From positions 1,042,785 to 1,106,784 of the forward strand of contig CACRXP010000154.1 of the NCBI GenBank assembly GCA_902702965.1: a DNA stretch of 64,000 nucleotides. Reading direction: 5' to 3'. The notes beneath the pieces were generated by a model. It saw only the letters and a list, made by a program, of their open reading frames with translations, was not told where the DNA came from and did no database searches. The stretch's first letter is position 1. Every line of letters starts with the position of its first letter. Below, one piece after another: positions 47,901-59,155 of the stretch. Position numbers and translations under genes: made by a program. This DNA is from Spirometra erinaceieuropaei. Lineage: Eukaryota; Platyhelminthes; Cestoda; Diphyllobothriidea; Diphyllobothriidae.

Positions 47901-48740
47901 GTCACGTCAGACGAACTCCAACATCTTGTCAGCCGTGGTATTGGCTTTATTGTTCGTATTATCACTATGCTTTGTTTTCTGATGTTGCATTTAGCAGCCT
48001 CTTATGATAGACACTATTCAGTTGGTAAGGGCCGTACCAAAAACGGCGTGTTTTCAAACGGCCTTGAAAGTTGATTGGAAGGTTTAAACTGCGACCTGAG
48101 TTGTGGTCGATTTCAGCGGTAGCCAGTCTCGGCCGTCACCGCTAGCAAAAGCGGCCATATAGTCAAAATGGTACGTTACCCTTCTGTTTTTGCTAGACTT
48201 CACGCAAATTATAGTGAAACAATCAGCAGCGGTGACGCCTCATTAAAATTTACAGAAGCGCTAAATTGACTGGATTTTTTTGTTGGTTTTTAGGCCCCGG
48301 AATTATAAGTATGTTAGAGAGGTCATCGATCGTTACATTAGAATGAATATTAACTACAGACTTACTTGTAATCTCGCAGGTGGCCCAGACTAATTCGGGT
48401 CCTGTTCTCACTGTAACAAAATTGTGACCCAAAGCTGAATTCGACAGCGCATTTAGGGACGCGCTGTTTAGTCATCGCACGGCAGAAATGCTGGGAAAAG
48501 TGCAGTCGAAAACTGAACCCGACTTATGGAGGCGAAATATGCGGTTAAAATAATATGTGCCATCATCCATAAGCCTCGTTACAGCTGTAAAGTTGAGACT
48601 GTTCATGTTAATAGCCTAGACCAGTCTTCCAATTTTAGACAACACAAAAGCCAACCGACCGGCATTGCACCACGCTCGCGGATTATGAGCGAGGTCCTCC
48701 CAGTTATCCTGACTGGTTCGCAAGTGTCTGACTGAGGTGT
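44930..48740. other. No confident gene; G tract
   Basis: Many short frames, none with a family I recognise. The minus frames at 46891-46598 and 47758-47498 (97 and 86 codons) are the longest and could be chance. A run of 16 G lies at 46864-46879. Confidence 0.35.
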
Positions 48741-50040
48741 TCGGGGGAAATTTCATCGTCGCTTGTTTCCGCCTTGTCTGCGAACACGTGTAGCAACGTA
48801 GACGTAGAATAACAGCTTTGGAAGGTGCTCGTCCTCCATCCCCACAACGTGGCCGCTCAACCGTAGTCGCATCTCATTCAACCCGACTCTTTTTAGGCCC
48901 ACGGTGTCTGTAATCCCTTTCCGACATTTGACTTTCAGTAGCATACGGAGGGTGAAAACGTTCAAGTATTCTTTATCGGTCTTCTTAGACGACACACGTC
49001 TCCGCCCAGTGACGGAGTGATTTTAACATGACGGCTCGATGCATATTCATCTTCTTTTCCAGGCAGAGAGTGAATGAATGCGAACGGAATGCTGTAGCTG
49101 TCCAAAATTCTAGCTAGCTTTTGAGATACGACCGGAAATTTCCATGCCGTCTTCGATACTTACTGAATTTGTGCTTTCCAGGTAGGAGAATATGTCCGCT
49201 TGTGTAGGGCCAGCGTCACTGACATTAACCCTGTTTTCTTTGCCATCATCATTTGGTCCCGACTGGGGCACGATCGTTTTCTTCTCCGCGGTTGTCTATC
49301 TTAATTTGGGACAGCCTGTAGAAAGGAGGTCCACACTCCGCTGCACGTTCTCATTCAGGAACAGGAGGTTGCGAATTTTTGCCTTGAAGGTTCTCTATGA
49401 CGACTTCATGAGTCGAACATTGCGCAGATGTCAATCAGGTTGATCGTTGGTGCTGATTCCCGGTCGTTACTCGCGGAAAAGGAAGAGACTTGGGGGGGGG
49501 GTTAATATACAGCCTTAATTTACCCTATTTTTCACCACGAACACTCCTGAGACCAGTTGCCTGTCTGTGACGTACGCCATCATCCCATCGTGTAGTCTTC
49601 TGTCTGTCTGTCTGTCTGAATTGATCCTGACGTCCGACTTCCAGCATGATTCTTTAGAACCCATCACAATTTACGGTGCGTAAGGGATCAATCAAGTCCA
49701 TGAAGGTCGTATAGAGGCTGGTCCGCATTTTTGGGCATCGTTTCGCAACTGCTCGGCCTCGAATATAATGTCTGTGATGTCAAGGTGTTTTCGGAATCCT
49801 CATTGTGTTTCTACCGCCAGACTCTGCTCCAGATGCGTGTTCAGACGATTTAGTAGGACTGGGGCGAAGGTCTGTCTCCAGTGTTGAGGAGAAAGATGTC
49901 CTTGTGATTGTCACAGACTTAGGGGATTCCCTTGTATTTAAGAAAGGGCATGATGATGACATCCATGAAGTCTTGGGCAATTCGTCTTTGTCGCCACATC
50001 TCACGGGGATAAGAGCGCAAGTTTGCCCGTGATTTGGGGA
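48740..50040 (-). pseudogene. RTE-like LINE reverse transcriptase, 3' half, minus strand
   Basis: Decayed reverse transcriptase of a non-LTR retrotransposon, readable across several frames on the minus strand. Landmarks in order: LPK-FMDVIIMPFLKYKG (about 49985-49930), SVTITRTSFSSTLETDLRPS (49935-49875), ESGGRNTMRIPK (about 49810), INV-plus-FSYL and RISKAS-type blocks (about 49220-49100). The C-terminal LRLSGHVVGMEDEHLPKLLF and RVRRQGGNKRR (about 48880-48755) is typical of the end of RTE/CR1-like LINEs. Stops and frameshifts are frequent and the FADD-box region is not readable. It is probably the same LINE family as the endonuclease fragments at 13 and 17 kb. Confidence 0.75.
49601..49618. 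repeat. (CTGT)n microsatellite
   Basis: Four to five consecutive CTGT units are visible. Confidence 0.8.
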
Positions 50041-50284
50041 TACCGAATTTGTGAATTTTAAATAGAGTTGATTTGGGACCCGATGTTTTCCCGCTGGAGA
50101 ACTGCGGATCTCGCTATAATCTCACATACGTACATAAAATCAGGGTAATCAGGTATCAAGTTAGTTTTTTTCAGACATTTGAGCATCCGCGAGAATCTCC
50201 AATAAAGCATCACGATTCAGAGCTCCTCACACGTCTGCCCACTAACAGGACAAGTAAACTCCCTTGGTCTATACATGGTCACAC

Positions 50285-50580
50285 TCGGTCACACGAGTGT
50301 GGCAGCCCGACCGTCGTTGTCGACGATATCCAACGGCAGGACAAAAGCAGGCACGGTGGCTTACAACTGAGTTAATGTTACAGTAGATTTGGACAGCACC
50401 TGCCACCCTTTCTCCTCCCTTACCAATCCAGACCCCGTGACAAGTCAGTCAGGAAAACCGGAAGCACGGCGAAAAACCGCGCCTAGGTGTAACACCAAAC
50501 CCCCGGGTCCACAGGATACACTGATCAGAACTTTAGACAACGGCAAGAAGGGGAGGTGGCTCGCATTCCACTAGGTGGGA
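50285..50580 (-). repeat. LINE 5' module, minus strand copy 10
   Basis: Reverse complement of the module, diverged: CGACCGTCGTTGTCGACGATATCC, ACAGTAGATTTGGACAGCACC and CCCGTGACAAGTCAG correspond to the landmarks of copies 5 and 6. Confidence 0.6.
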
Positions 50581-51129
50581 GCGCCATAGAGACCACTCAA
50601 GTTTACGCGAAAGGTGTCAACAGAACACCATACATCTCTCATGCAAAAAAATGTGTGCTGAAATTTGTCAACGTCATTGTGACGTTGCCTGTGAGAATGT
50701 GATCATCTCATTTACGTGAGAAAAGAATTTTTTGGTGTAGTCTGGTTCACGTGTGGGAGAGAACAGGTCGTGTGATAGACGTAAACGGATTGTTTATTTT
50801 TGTCCGCCACTGCTCCATACCCTGTTTTCTGTCATTGGTGAGTGGAGCAGGGTAAAGGGGGGTGAATTCAAAAGTGCGGAATACACACTCACGGTAAATC
50901 CGTACACTCCACCCTATAATCGGCCTGACGCGCTTAAATCTGTCATTACGCGTCAACAGTCGTGGGCTGGGAAGTGGGCGAGACTGAAAGTCAGGGCTCA
51001 ATGACTTCTCCATTACTTGGCTCGTGCTGAATTATCGCTAAATTGCGCTAAGAGATCCCCTTTGAACCTAACCAGCCACAATAGTAGATGGCACGCGTGG
51101 ACGGGCTTTTTGCCTTCACAGTCAGTGTG

Positions 51130-51300
51130 CTCATGACCACCCGCGGTCATCTTGTCCTTTTCTTGCCGCCGGAACAAAGTGGGTAGAAGAAGGGGGAGTG
51201 AAGTGAGGGCACTGCGCAGAGTTCACTATAAATTACGCCGCGCGCAAGTCACCGCTGTTGGGCTGACTGCATGGGACGGCGGTGGACGTCGTTCAAGACG
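51130..51300 (+). repeat. LINE 5' module, copy 11
   Basis: GTCATCTTGTCCTTTTCTTG, GAGGGCACTGCGCAGAGTTC and GGGACGGCGGTGGACGTCG follow the module in order. The sequence then runs into CAT/ATC triplet repeats (about 51310-51362). Confidence 0.55.
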
Positions 51301-51493
51301 GTCGAAGTATAATCATCATCTTCCTCATCACTATCATTATCATCCTCAACATCACCATCATCACGGTCCTTGTCATCGGCGCCGTAGTAGTCAGCATCAC
51401 CCTTTGTCAGAGGTTCTTGCGTCTGGGATGTTCACTGGAAAAAAATCGGATCGTAAACCGTAACGCAATAATTCCGGGCCGATCGACCTACTA

Positions 51494-52466
51494 CAGTAGG
51501 TAGGCTAACTCATGACATGTCAACCGAAATTCCGAAATGCGTTTTCGTTTCGAAAAGGTTAATTCAACAGAGTTGTGAAATTAGTCTTCGAAGAGCGTGA
51601 TTCCATAACAATTCAGTTACCTCAGGGTGCCGGCTTTAAAAAGAACTTATTTTCGACTGCATGCAAGAACTATGCTCAGCAAAGGGGACCACTTAAGTAG
51701 CATGCAATTTTCTCATTTATTTTCGATGCCCCTAAAAATGCAATCATATTTAATGGAGAAAATGCAAACAATATTCATTCTTTTGCATATTCGGTAGAAA
51801 ACTACGTCTCCTTTCGATTTTATACTCAAAGGAAGGGTATAATTCGATTTTCAAAAGCTTTTCCAATTCCCAAATAATTTTTAAACCTGACCTGCGGTTA
51901 CACTTGCATTCAGAGTTTACGAACTACAAGCCGTCTATTTTCCGCTCACGGAAAACCATATTTTTCTCTACGGTATTAAGAGGAGAATATGTGGCGTTCA
52001 TAAAATTTACAGTGTATTTGGGTCAAACTTTTAAGTCTACAAGCCACATTGTTAAATGCAGAGGCATGACGTTTTATGAACGACCATCTCACGGTATTAA
52101 AAATCTCACAATTGGAAACGTTCTCAAAACCGAATAATACACTTCCTTCGAGAATAACATTGGAAGAAGACGTAATTTTCTACCGAACGAGCAAAAAAAT
52201 GAATATTTGTATGCATGTTTTCCATTATGTATAACTGAATCATCGGGAAAAATGCATGCTGCTTAAGTAGGTATTTTTCACAGAGTGCGGCTTCTGCATG
52301 TGGTCGAAAAAAGTTTCTTCGAAGGCCGACATCCTGAGGTAACTGACATATTATAGAATTATCTTGCAGGCTGACTAATCTTGCGACCCTACTTAATTAA
52401 TCTTTTTTGGGACGAAAACGCATTTCGGAATTTCGGCCGACACTTCATGAGTTAGCCAAACTACTG
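51494..52466. mobile_element. Hairpin DNA element, copy 6 (full length)
   Basis: TA-CAGTAGGTAGGCTAACTC on the left and GAGTTAGCCAAACTACTG-TA on the right, with both TA target sites present. Arms pair across almost the whole 973 bp (AAATGCGTTTTCGTTTCG left; GACGAAAACGCATTTCGG right). No coding capacity. Confidence 0.88.
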
Positions 52467-53216
52467 TATATTATTAAGTTACTGAATTTTATTGTCTACT
52501 ATATTAAAAGATAGAACCTTGCTAGTTTAGTGGAAGGCTAAAAGGGTGCGATATCCTCCGCGGATATCTTCTGCCTCCAGGTCACTCGACAGATTCCCAC
52601 TATCCTTCGGATAACACCTATTTTTTCACTGGGAGCTTGATTTTTTTCATATTCCTGTCGGTAAATGCGGTGAAGATTTTTGCATGGAGTTATGTCTGTC
52701 TGTGCCGCTGCAAAGTGCATTTTCATTCGAGGAAGGTTTCAGACCCCGAATGAACAGAATTAAATATCAGCTGGCACTGTTGTTGGATTGGCTTATTGCA
52801 TTAAGTGGGTACTCTGTGGCCATGGGAAAATAACATTATTTACAGATTAACCGAGAATCGTATTGAAATAAGGCCTTATGCAGATAAATCGAACAATGTT
52901 AAGTGTGCAGCTTATGGAATGTGTCTCTGTATAAACCCGCAGATGCAATATAAGCTCTGGTTTATAATGAGTATTCCTATAAACGCGAGATGCCAAAAAA
53001 TTGTGTTTTTATTAATTTACTAAATTTGGTAGATTCAATGATTTTACGCGCATCGATAACGTGCTATTGTACGCTGAATATTTTTTCGCACACAGCAGCC
53101 CTAATTGCTGAAAGAGGCAGATTATTACCCTAATAGAGGTGCAGAACTACGAACAAGATTACGAAAATTTTTTCATTTATGTCTCATATTTCAATGAGAC
53201 CGGCGCCATGCGGGTA

Positions 53217-53528
53217 AGATGTGATTTGGTAGCCCCACCTGATGGACACAATACTGTTAAGGTTGGGGTTAATGATTAGGGTTAGGGATTAGGGATTGAC
53301 GTTATGGTTAGGGGTTGTGGTAAGGGGTTAGAGTCAAGGTTAGGGGTTAGCGCAACTATTTCTCAACTATTCAAAGTACAACTGCGCATTCCCAATAGCC
53401 TCCCTTTTGCATACAACTACTTACCTCGTCACCTGTGCATTCCCCGTTCCTACCTGTGAAAACGTCTACTACCGCCGGTCCCGCATTAGAGGGTTTGTTT
53501 ACTTCAGGTGGGTCTACATAACCTCACC
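53217..53528. mobile_element. Telomere-like inverted-repeat element, copy T3 (inverted)
   Basis: Begins AGATGTGATTTGGTAGCCCC and ends GGGTCTACATAACCTCACC. The interior has irregular GGTTAGGG/GATTAGGG units (about 53260-53350) and then the reverse of the block shared with T1 and T2. It lies about 460 bp upstream of the tubulin exon. Confidence 0.75.
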
Positions 53529-53986
53529 ACTCGTCGTAGACAAGTCGTGAAGGTTTCAGCTGCCTAAACCCTCTAGATGGAGTACTTGCGAAACCAGAAG
53601 TCTGGATCAATGAAGAGGGTCAGTTTATCAATGGAGGAGTGGCGCTTTTGCGAAATTAATCTATACCCTAAGGGGGGCAATAATTGCGAATTGTGGAGGT
53701 CAGAGTTCGGGGCGGGAGAGGGTGAGCTAAAGTCCCTGCCTAAATACAACTCAGAGTTCTGTCCGGCGAATTTCCCGCAAAATGCCTCACTCAGGGAAAC
53801 CACTTGTGCCAAATCCCGGAGGAGCATTTTCGGCGTACCTGCAGTTCCGCCTTTTGGTAAATGCGAACGTCTGGGTGACTTCTGCTCCTCCTCCCACACA
53901 TGACCTTGTGCTGATTTCAAAATGAATGATAACCATCACTCAAACCTCTTCTGCACTCCAATTTATCTCCATTCTTTCTGTTCAAG

Positions 53987-54200
53987 AGGGAGGTAGTTAC
54001 AGTCCATGTCGGTCAATGTGGCTGCCAGATGGGAAACGCTGTCTGGGAGCTCTTCTGTGCCGAACACGCAGTAAACCTTGATGGAACCCTGTTCGAGCCA
54101 CCGCATGTGCTTGAGTGGCACGAGACCTTTTTCAATCTATCCGGCTCGGGACATTACGTGCCAAGAACTATATTTGTTGACCTGGAACCCACAGTTATCG
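53987..54200 (+). CDS. Divergent alpha-tubulin 2, exon 2 (residues 2-76 region)
   Basis: Encodes REVVTVHVGQCGCQMGNAV onward to VFVDLEPTVI-like FVDLEPTVI, the N-terminal GTP-binding part of alpha-tubulin. The acceptor TTCTTTCTGTTCAAG precedes AGG-GAG (Arg2-Glu3), implying an intron right after the initiator ATG, a common arrangement in alpha-tubulin genes; that ATG exon was not located. The donor is ATCG-GTGAGT at 54200/54201, splitting the Asp76 codon (phase 1). Gln11 and Glu71 contexts (GQCGCQ, DLEPT) are kept. The loop that normally holds the acetylated Lys40 is three residues shorter and reads DGTLFEPPHVLEWHETFF, with no lysine at all. This is the 5' part of the gene completed at 59766-60856. 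Confidence 0.92.
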
Positions 54201-54409
54201 GTGAGTTTGGGCTGGCCGACTGAAACTGGTGCAATTTGTCAATCATTAATATTGTTCTTGTGCGCGTAATCATGCCTGTGACCCTCGAAGCATGCGAGAA
54301 GGGGCAGGACACAGGGGGGACCGCTGACCTCGGACAGAGAAGGAGGGCTCGCCTACTCTGGTATTCTATAAGTTTCCAGCCTAACTGACCGTCCGATCGT
54401 CGTTACCGA

Positions 54410-54560
54410 CGCTGTCCACCGTGCGCTCCAAAGCATTGACGCCGCAGGGAGGTTAACTTACGCGAAATGAAGTTTATAGTGGTAGTAGACTTTCGCAACA
54501 TCTACAGCGCTCTCGCTTTCCCCACCGGACCCACCCCGCTGTCATGGCAGATTCGAGAAG
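54410..54560 (-). repeat. LINE 5' module, minus strand copy 12
   Basis: CCGACGCTGTCCACCGTGCGC and GACTTTCGCAACATCTACAG are the reverse complements of module landmarks. Confidence 0.62.
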
Positions 54561-54611
54561 ACGGGAAGCGGGATCAGGTAAACTGGCCGATAAAGCTAAA
54601 TATCCTAGCAT

Positions 54612-54880
54612 GGTATTACCGACAAAGACAGGCGTGACTGGAATGGCCATTGCTAGCTTGTTAGCCGTAGTCAGCCAGTCATATCCAACCCCGAAGTGTG
54701 CAACACCTGCGACCTGTTAGTTAGAAGTCCACGCCTCAAATTACTGGGCCACGAGCCTGCTGTCCCGTCGGTTTCGATCAGGAATATGCAATAGCAGGGG
54801 GCGCTTACCGATCGTTCCGTTGTGCCTTAGGGGCTCTCTCTCGAGCCCAACCAACAGTCGCACAGCGGCGCATGAGATAG
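54612..54880 (-). repeat. tRNA-Arg-like structured repeat, copy S4
   Basis: Tail reverse (TATTACCGACAAAGAC), tRNA-like core on the minus strand (about 54690-54755, partly deleted) and head reverse, ending at GGCGCATGAGATAGG. It runs directly into S5 in the opposite direction. Confidence 0.75.
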
Positions 54881-55065
54881 GTATTCCCGATCAAAACCGA
54901 CAGGACAGCGGGCCCGTGGCTCAGTGGTTAGAGGCGTTGGACTTCTAACTAACAGGTTGTGAGTTCGAACCTCGGGTGTTCCACACTTCGGGGTTAGGTA
55001 TGACTGGCTGACGACGGCTAATAAGCCGGAAATGGCCATTGCAGTCTCCCTTGTCTTTGTCGCAC
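54880..55065 (+). repeat. tRNA-Arg-like structured repeat, copy S5
   Basis: The clearest A box of the family, TGGCTCAGTGG at 54917-54927, with CTTCTAA (Arg UCU-like anticodon loop) and a B-box-like AGTTCGAACC at 54962-54971. Then the tail CTTCGGGGTTAGGTATGACT to GTCTTTGTCG. The head is not present before it. Confidence 0.8.
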
Positions 55066-55237
55066 AATTTAGAATATCGGCAGAAGATCGCTTGATGACG
55101 TTATTGTTTTGTTTCAGGGCAGAACCGCCCTCTATAATGTTTAAGATAGCAGGAAGTTCTGTTTTTTTCAGCTAATAACACGCTTGCTCACATCTTACCT
55201 CAAGTGATTTATGCGGGCTGAAAAACAAAAAGGAGCT

Positions 55238-55565
55238 TTTCGTTATGGTATTACCGACAAAGACAAGGGAGACTGGAATGGCCATTTCTGGCTTATTAGC
55301 CCGTGCCCCAGTGGTTAAAGGTGTGGACTTCTAACTAACGGGTCGCGAGTTCGAGCCTCGGGTGTTCCACGCTTCGGGGTTGGGTATGACTGGCTGACGA
55401 CGGCTAATAAGCCAGAAATTGCCAATCTAGTCTTCTTTGTCTTTGTTGGTAATGACATTCTGCTTATATCCTGCGCCGCTGCGCGGCTCCTGGTTGGGCT
55501 CGACAGAGAGAGCCCATAAGGCACAACGGAACGAGTGAGTTCCGTATGAACGATCGGCGAGCGCT
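55238..55565 (+). repeat. tRNA-Arg-like structured repeat, copy S6 (permuted order)
   Basis: Order: reverse tail, tRNA-like core (about 55300-55370), tail, then head. The tail and its upstream reverse form inverted repeats of about 50 bp around the tRNA-like core. The head shows three perfect hairpins in a row: GCCGC/GCGGC (55475-55487), GGGCTC/GAGCCC (55496-55515) and ACGGAAC/GTTCCGT (55526-55545). Confidence 0.82.
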
Positions 55566-56339
55566 CCCTACCGTTGCTAAAGCATTGAATGACAACCACG
55601 CCTAGTCCGCGCACAATGGACCACGATTCCACCAAAACAACAGCGTGGAGGCTCCGATCGCAACGGAATGGGAATGTCATAAATGCCACGCCAAAAAGGA
55701 GCCATTGCAGCCTAACTCTCCGTTCTTACAGGAAGACCGAGCTATCCCTTTAGTTGGCAGCCTTCCAAGCCACAGATCTGTTAGCGCACGGTAGTAGTTT
55801 AAAAGAGCGTCAGATTGTTTATAGCGAGGAAAATCTGCCGTGTTCTGTGGGGACGCAGTCAACCACGTTCTCTCTCTCCCTTTTCCAAGACGCCAGCCCA
55901 CTGTCCAAGCCGGTCATTCGCCTGATGCGGGGACTGGACTCATGTGACTGACTGAGCTAGACAGCCAATCTACACTTGTCGCACACGACCTGGCGCCGCA
56001 AACTACGCCAGCTGGCCTGCCTGGGTTTAATATGCATTAAAGTGCCATAGAGGCCACAAGTAGGAGGACGTAGAGAACACGTTTGTACTCGCGTAACAGG
56101 TGTCGATTCCTTCCTTGCCTATGTTGGCTGATGTGGGACGGGTTCCCGTGTGATGTAAGCACTGTTGTGGAAGTGCGTGGTGATGAGGTCTCGTCTGCAG
56201 CGGCTTATCACCGATTTAGCGGAGGCCCATGTGACCGGCTAAGCTCATGCGTTGACTGAATAGGCTTGGTCAGCGCGGGCAGTTAAGGCAGGTGCGGCGG
56301 ATGCGTGTTAGGGATACTGGCACTGGTTAGGCAATCGGT

Positions 56340-56725
56340 CAAAAGATCCGAAAGTGTGTGCTGTGCCAGCATCAGGAAATCATGACCGTCGCAGCCAGGT
56401 ATGCGCTGGCAGGTTCCTGACACGCGGTCCCCTGCCTTTAGATGCGCTTGCGCTCCCGCTGGGTAAACAGGCGGCGGGCATGGCTGCCCAATCCTCCTCG
56501 TCCTTCTGACTCCTGTTGGGGTGTTGTTGTTCTTGTTGGTGAAAAATCCTGGTAAAGTGTATGTTGTGGACCGGGGGGAGGTGGTGGCGCGCCTAGGCCG
56601 CGGGCCCGGCCATGCCAGACACCTGCGCCCCCTCCCCCCAACCCCGGTCAACTTGACTCCGTCTTGACACCGGGTCCAGGTGGGAAGTGAGGAAGGGAGA
56701 GTGCGACTCCGCGATCTACATGTCC
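56340..56725 (+). repeat. LINE 5' module, copy 13
   Basis: GTGCTGTGCCAGCATCAGG, CCTGTTGGGGTGTTGTTG, GGTGAAAAATCCTGGT and CGTCTTGACACCGGGTCC match 12490-12800 in order. It ends shortly after the GAGAGTGCG block. Confidence 0.7.
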
Positions 56726-56825
56726 GCAAAACTGACCATGAGTATGGCGAGGCAGAGCGACTTATTTTTTTAAATAAGTATACAACTGGTATATAATAAG
56801 ACACTATTTGACGGAGACATACATA

Positions 56826-57505
56826 GAGTAGATATGGTATCTCATTAAATATTTGCCGAAATTCTGGAGTGTGTTTTCTGCTCGTAAGGACTGCCTGAGT
56901 GTGGTTGTCATACTAATTATCTCGTCGTATAATGTTGTGGTATTTCAGTCACGTCACGATGCCGGCCTTTGAATGAGCTTCAAATCAACCGCTAGCATAA
57001 CCCAAATTCAGTAAAAAATGACTATTCATGTGAAACGGATTATTCCCACCGATTATTGCCAGCTGCGTAAAGTCAGATGTATTTTACAGAAAATCTGAAA
57101 AAAAAATATTCGTGCTTTTATAAATTTGGTGGCGAATTAATCGCTTTTAAGGTATTTACTTAAAGAAAAAATGTCTTCCAGTTTTAAACACTTTTTCACT
57201 TCCTGACTAATTTTGGACCTGATCCGCCATTGCACTTGCATCCAAGGTTTCCAAACTGCAACTTCTATACCTTTTGTGTAAGGTAGATCATAGAATTTGA
57301 TATGACATAATGAAGAAGAACTATAGAGACCATGGCATTTTTGCCATGACTGTGGCCTGTTCGACAGCCGGCATTCTGACGTGACCAGGATATCTTGATA
57401 TTATGCTGCAAGACAATTACCATGACAATCGTACTTGAGAAGTATTTTCGAGCTGAAAAGGCATGTCAGCATTTTGATTAACATTTCAGGAGATAACACA
57501 TCAGG
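56826..57505. mobile_element. Hairpin DNA element, copy 7 (degenerate)
   Basis: The left end GAGTAGATATGGTATCTCAT after TA is matched on the right by AGGAGATAACACATCAGG, an imperfect inverted partner. The interior keeps family landmarks (GTCACGTCACGATGCCGG; AGCCGGCATTCTGACGTGAC). Shortened to about 680 bp. Confidence 0.65.
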
Positions 57506-58839
57506 TTAAGCGCTGACGAACGTAAATAAGCGCAAATACAAAACAAGCTGTGTCGGTTTAAAGGCCACATTATTTACAAAACGCGATTAATTGTAGAGAG
57601 AGAAAGGCATGTCAGGACAAGCGTGGAAAGGCCAAGTCAGGCTCCCCGGATGGACTTCCCGCATCACTGGGTAATATTGTCGGTTAAAGCACTCTCGCCT
57701 GATATTCGTTTATTCAGCATCGTAGCACTATAAAAATCACGCTGGCACATCGCCCGAATGGTCTTTTGAACTGAAGAGTCTGGAATGTTTTGGGCAAAAT
57801 TACCATTTACAATGTCATTAGCATGCTCAATCACTAAGCGATTCCTGAGAGGGGTCTGAGACCATTAATACAAAGCAGGAAGAGGTTGAGAGGAGAGTAA
57901 ACACCGTAAAGTGTGCCAGTTTGTTTGAAAGGAGGACAAATTTACAATTGGCAAATTGAATAAGCGGAATTTGAGAACGAGAGTCATTTTGAACAACAAA
58001 TCCGACCTTCCAGGAGAGCTGCACTAAGCAGATCACACAGAATAACATTATGAGCATAAACGAGTTCTACAAACCCAGGTAAATAGGCACGATTATTTTC
58101 TTTGAGGGTTCACCGAATTACTTGGCAACAAGGCACCTAAAATATTTCATTATATTTTTCGTGCTGATTTTCCGGAGGCGACTGATAAGATGGACACACG
58201 TGCAGTACTGGCGAACTAATGACCACAAAATTAGACAAAGGTTGTTTGAATACGAATGACTGGTATCTCTGGGAGAGGAAAAATTGAGGCGTTGCTTCAG
58301 CCATCGGACTTCACAAGCTGGGAGAGAGATAGTCTAATGCATTAAGTTGGGTATAAGTTGGGCGGAACTGTACTTTAGCAAAACTCAAACCGCTTCATTG
58401 CCTCTAGCGGAAGTTGGGGTAAAAACGTTCTGCAGATGGTTCGCAAGGTGACTGTTAATGGTTCAGCAGCGTTTAGCTGTGTCCAGCTCGGGGCCGCTGC
58501 CACTTTTACTAGCCGAGAACTAGGTGCTGATAGTGCTGGTCAAACGACCGTTCGATCTAAGCAATCGCTTAAGCGGACCATTTTTTTTATCTGATTGAAT
58601 GTCAAATCGAAGGCAAAAGTTCAACTACCGACGTAATGAGGAAACAGCTCCTCAGGCGATCCACGTTCATGTCAGAAAAGCGAAAACAGTTAATGTGATC
58701 TTCCTTCCGGGGCGGCTGGTACGTGTGTCTTTCCCTGAAATAACTCACTAGGCTTGCGTAAATGCACAACCGTAGTGTCAGGACACTAGCACATTTGAAA
58801 GCCTTAATCGACAGTTGCTGACTGAGGACGATAGCCGTT
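57506..58839. other. Intronic sequence, nothing recognised
   Basis: Short frames only. No repeat landmark was recognised. Confidence 0.4.
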
Positions 58840-59155
58840 GTGATGGTAGGGGGCGCTCACCGAACCGGAACTCACTCATGCCGTTGTGCCTTACGGGCTT
58901 TCTCTAGAGCCCAACCAGCAACCACACAGTGGCGCATGATATAGGCAGTATGGTATTACCGACAAAGACAAGGGAGACTGGAATCTGCCCAATGGTTAGA
59001 GGCGTGGACTTCTAACTAACAGGTCGCGAGTTCGAGCCTCGCGTGTTCCACACTTCGGGACTGGGTATGACTGGATGACGACGGCTAACAAGCTAGCAAT
59101 GGCCATTCCAATCTCCCTTGTCTTTGTCGGTAATACCATGCTGCCTATAGTCATT
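58840..59155 (+). repeat. tRNA-Arg-like structured repeat, copy S7
   Basis: Head and tail reversed first, then a + strand tRNA-like core with a perfect T-arm (GCGAG TTCGAGC CTCGC, about 59026-59042), then the tail. The outer arms TATAGGCAGTATGGTATTAC and GTAATACCATGCTGCCTATA are inverted repeats, so the copy is a closed foldback with a tRNA-like loop. Confidence 0.82.
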
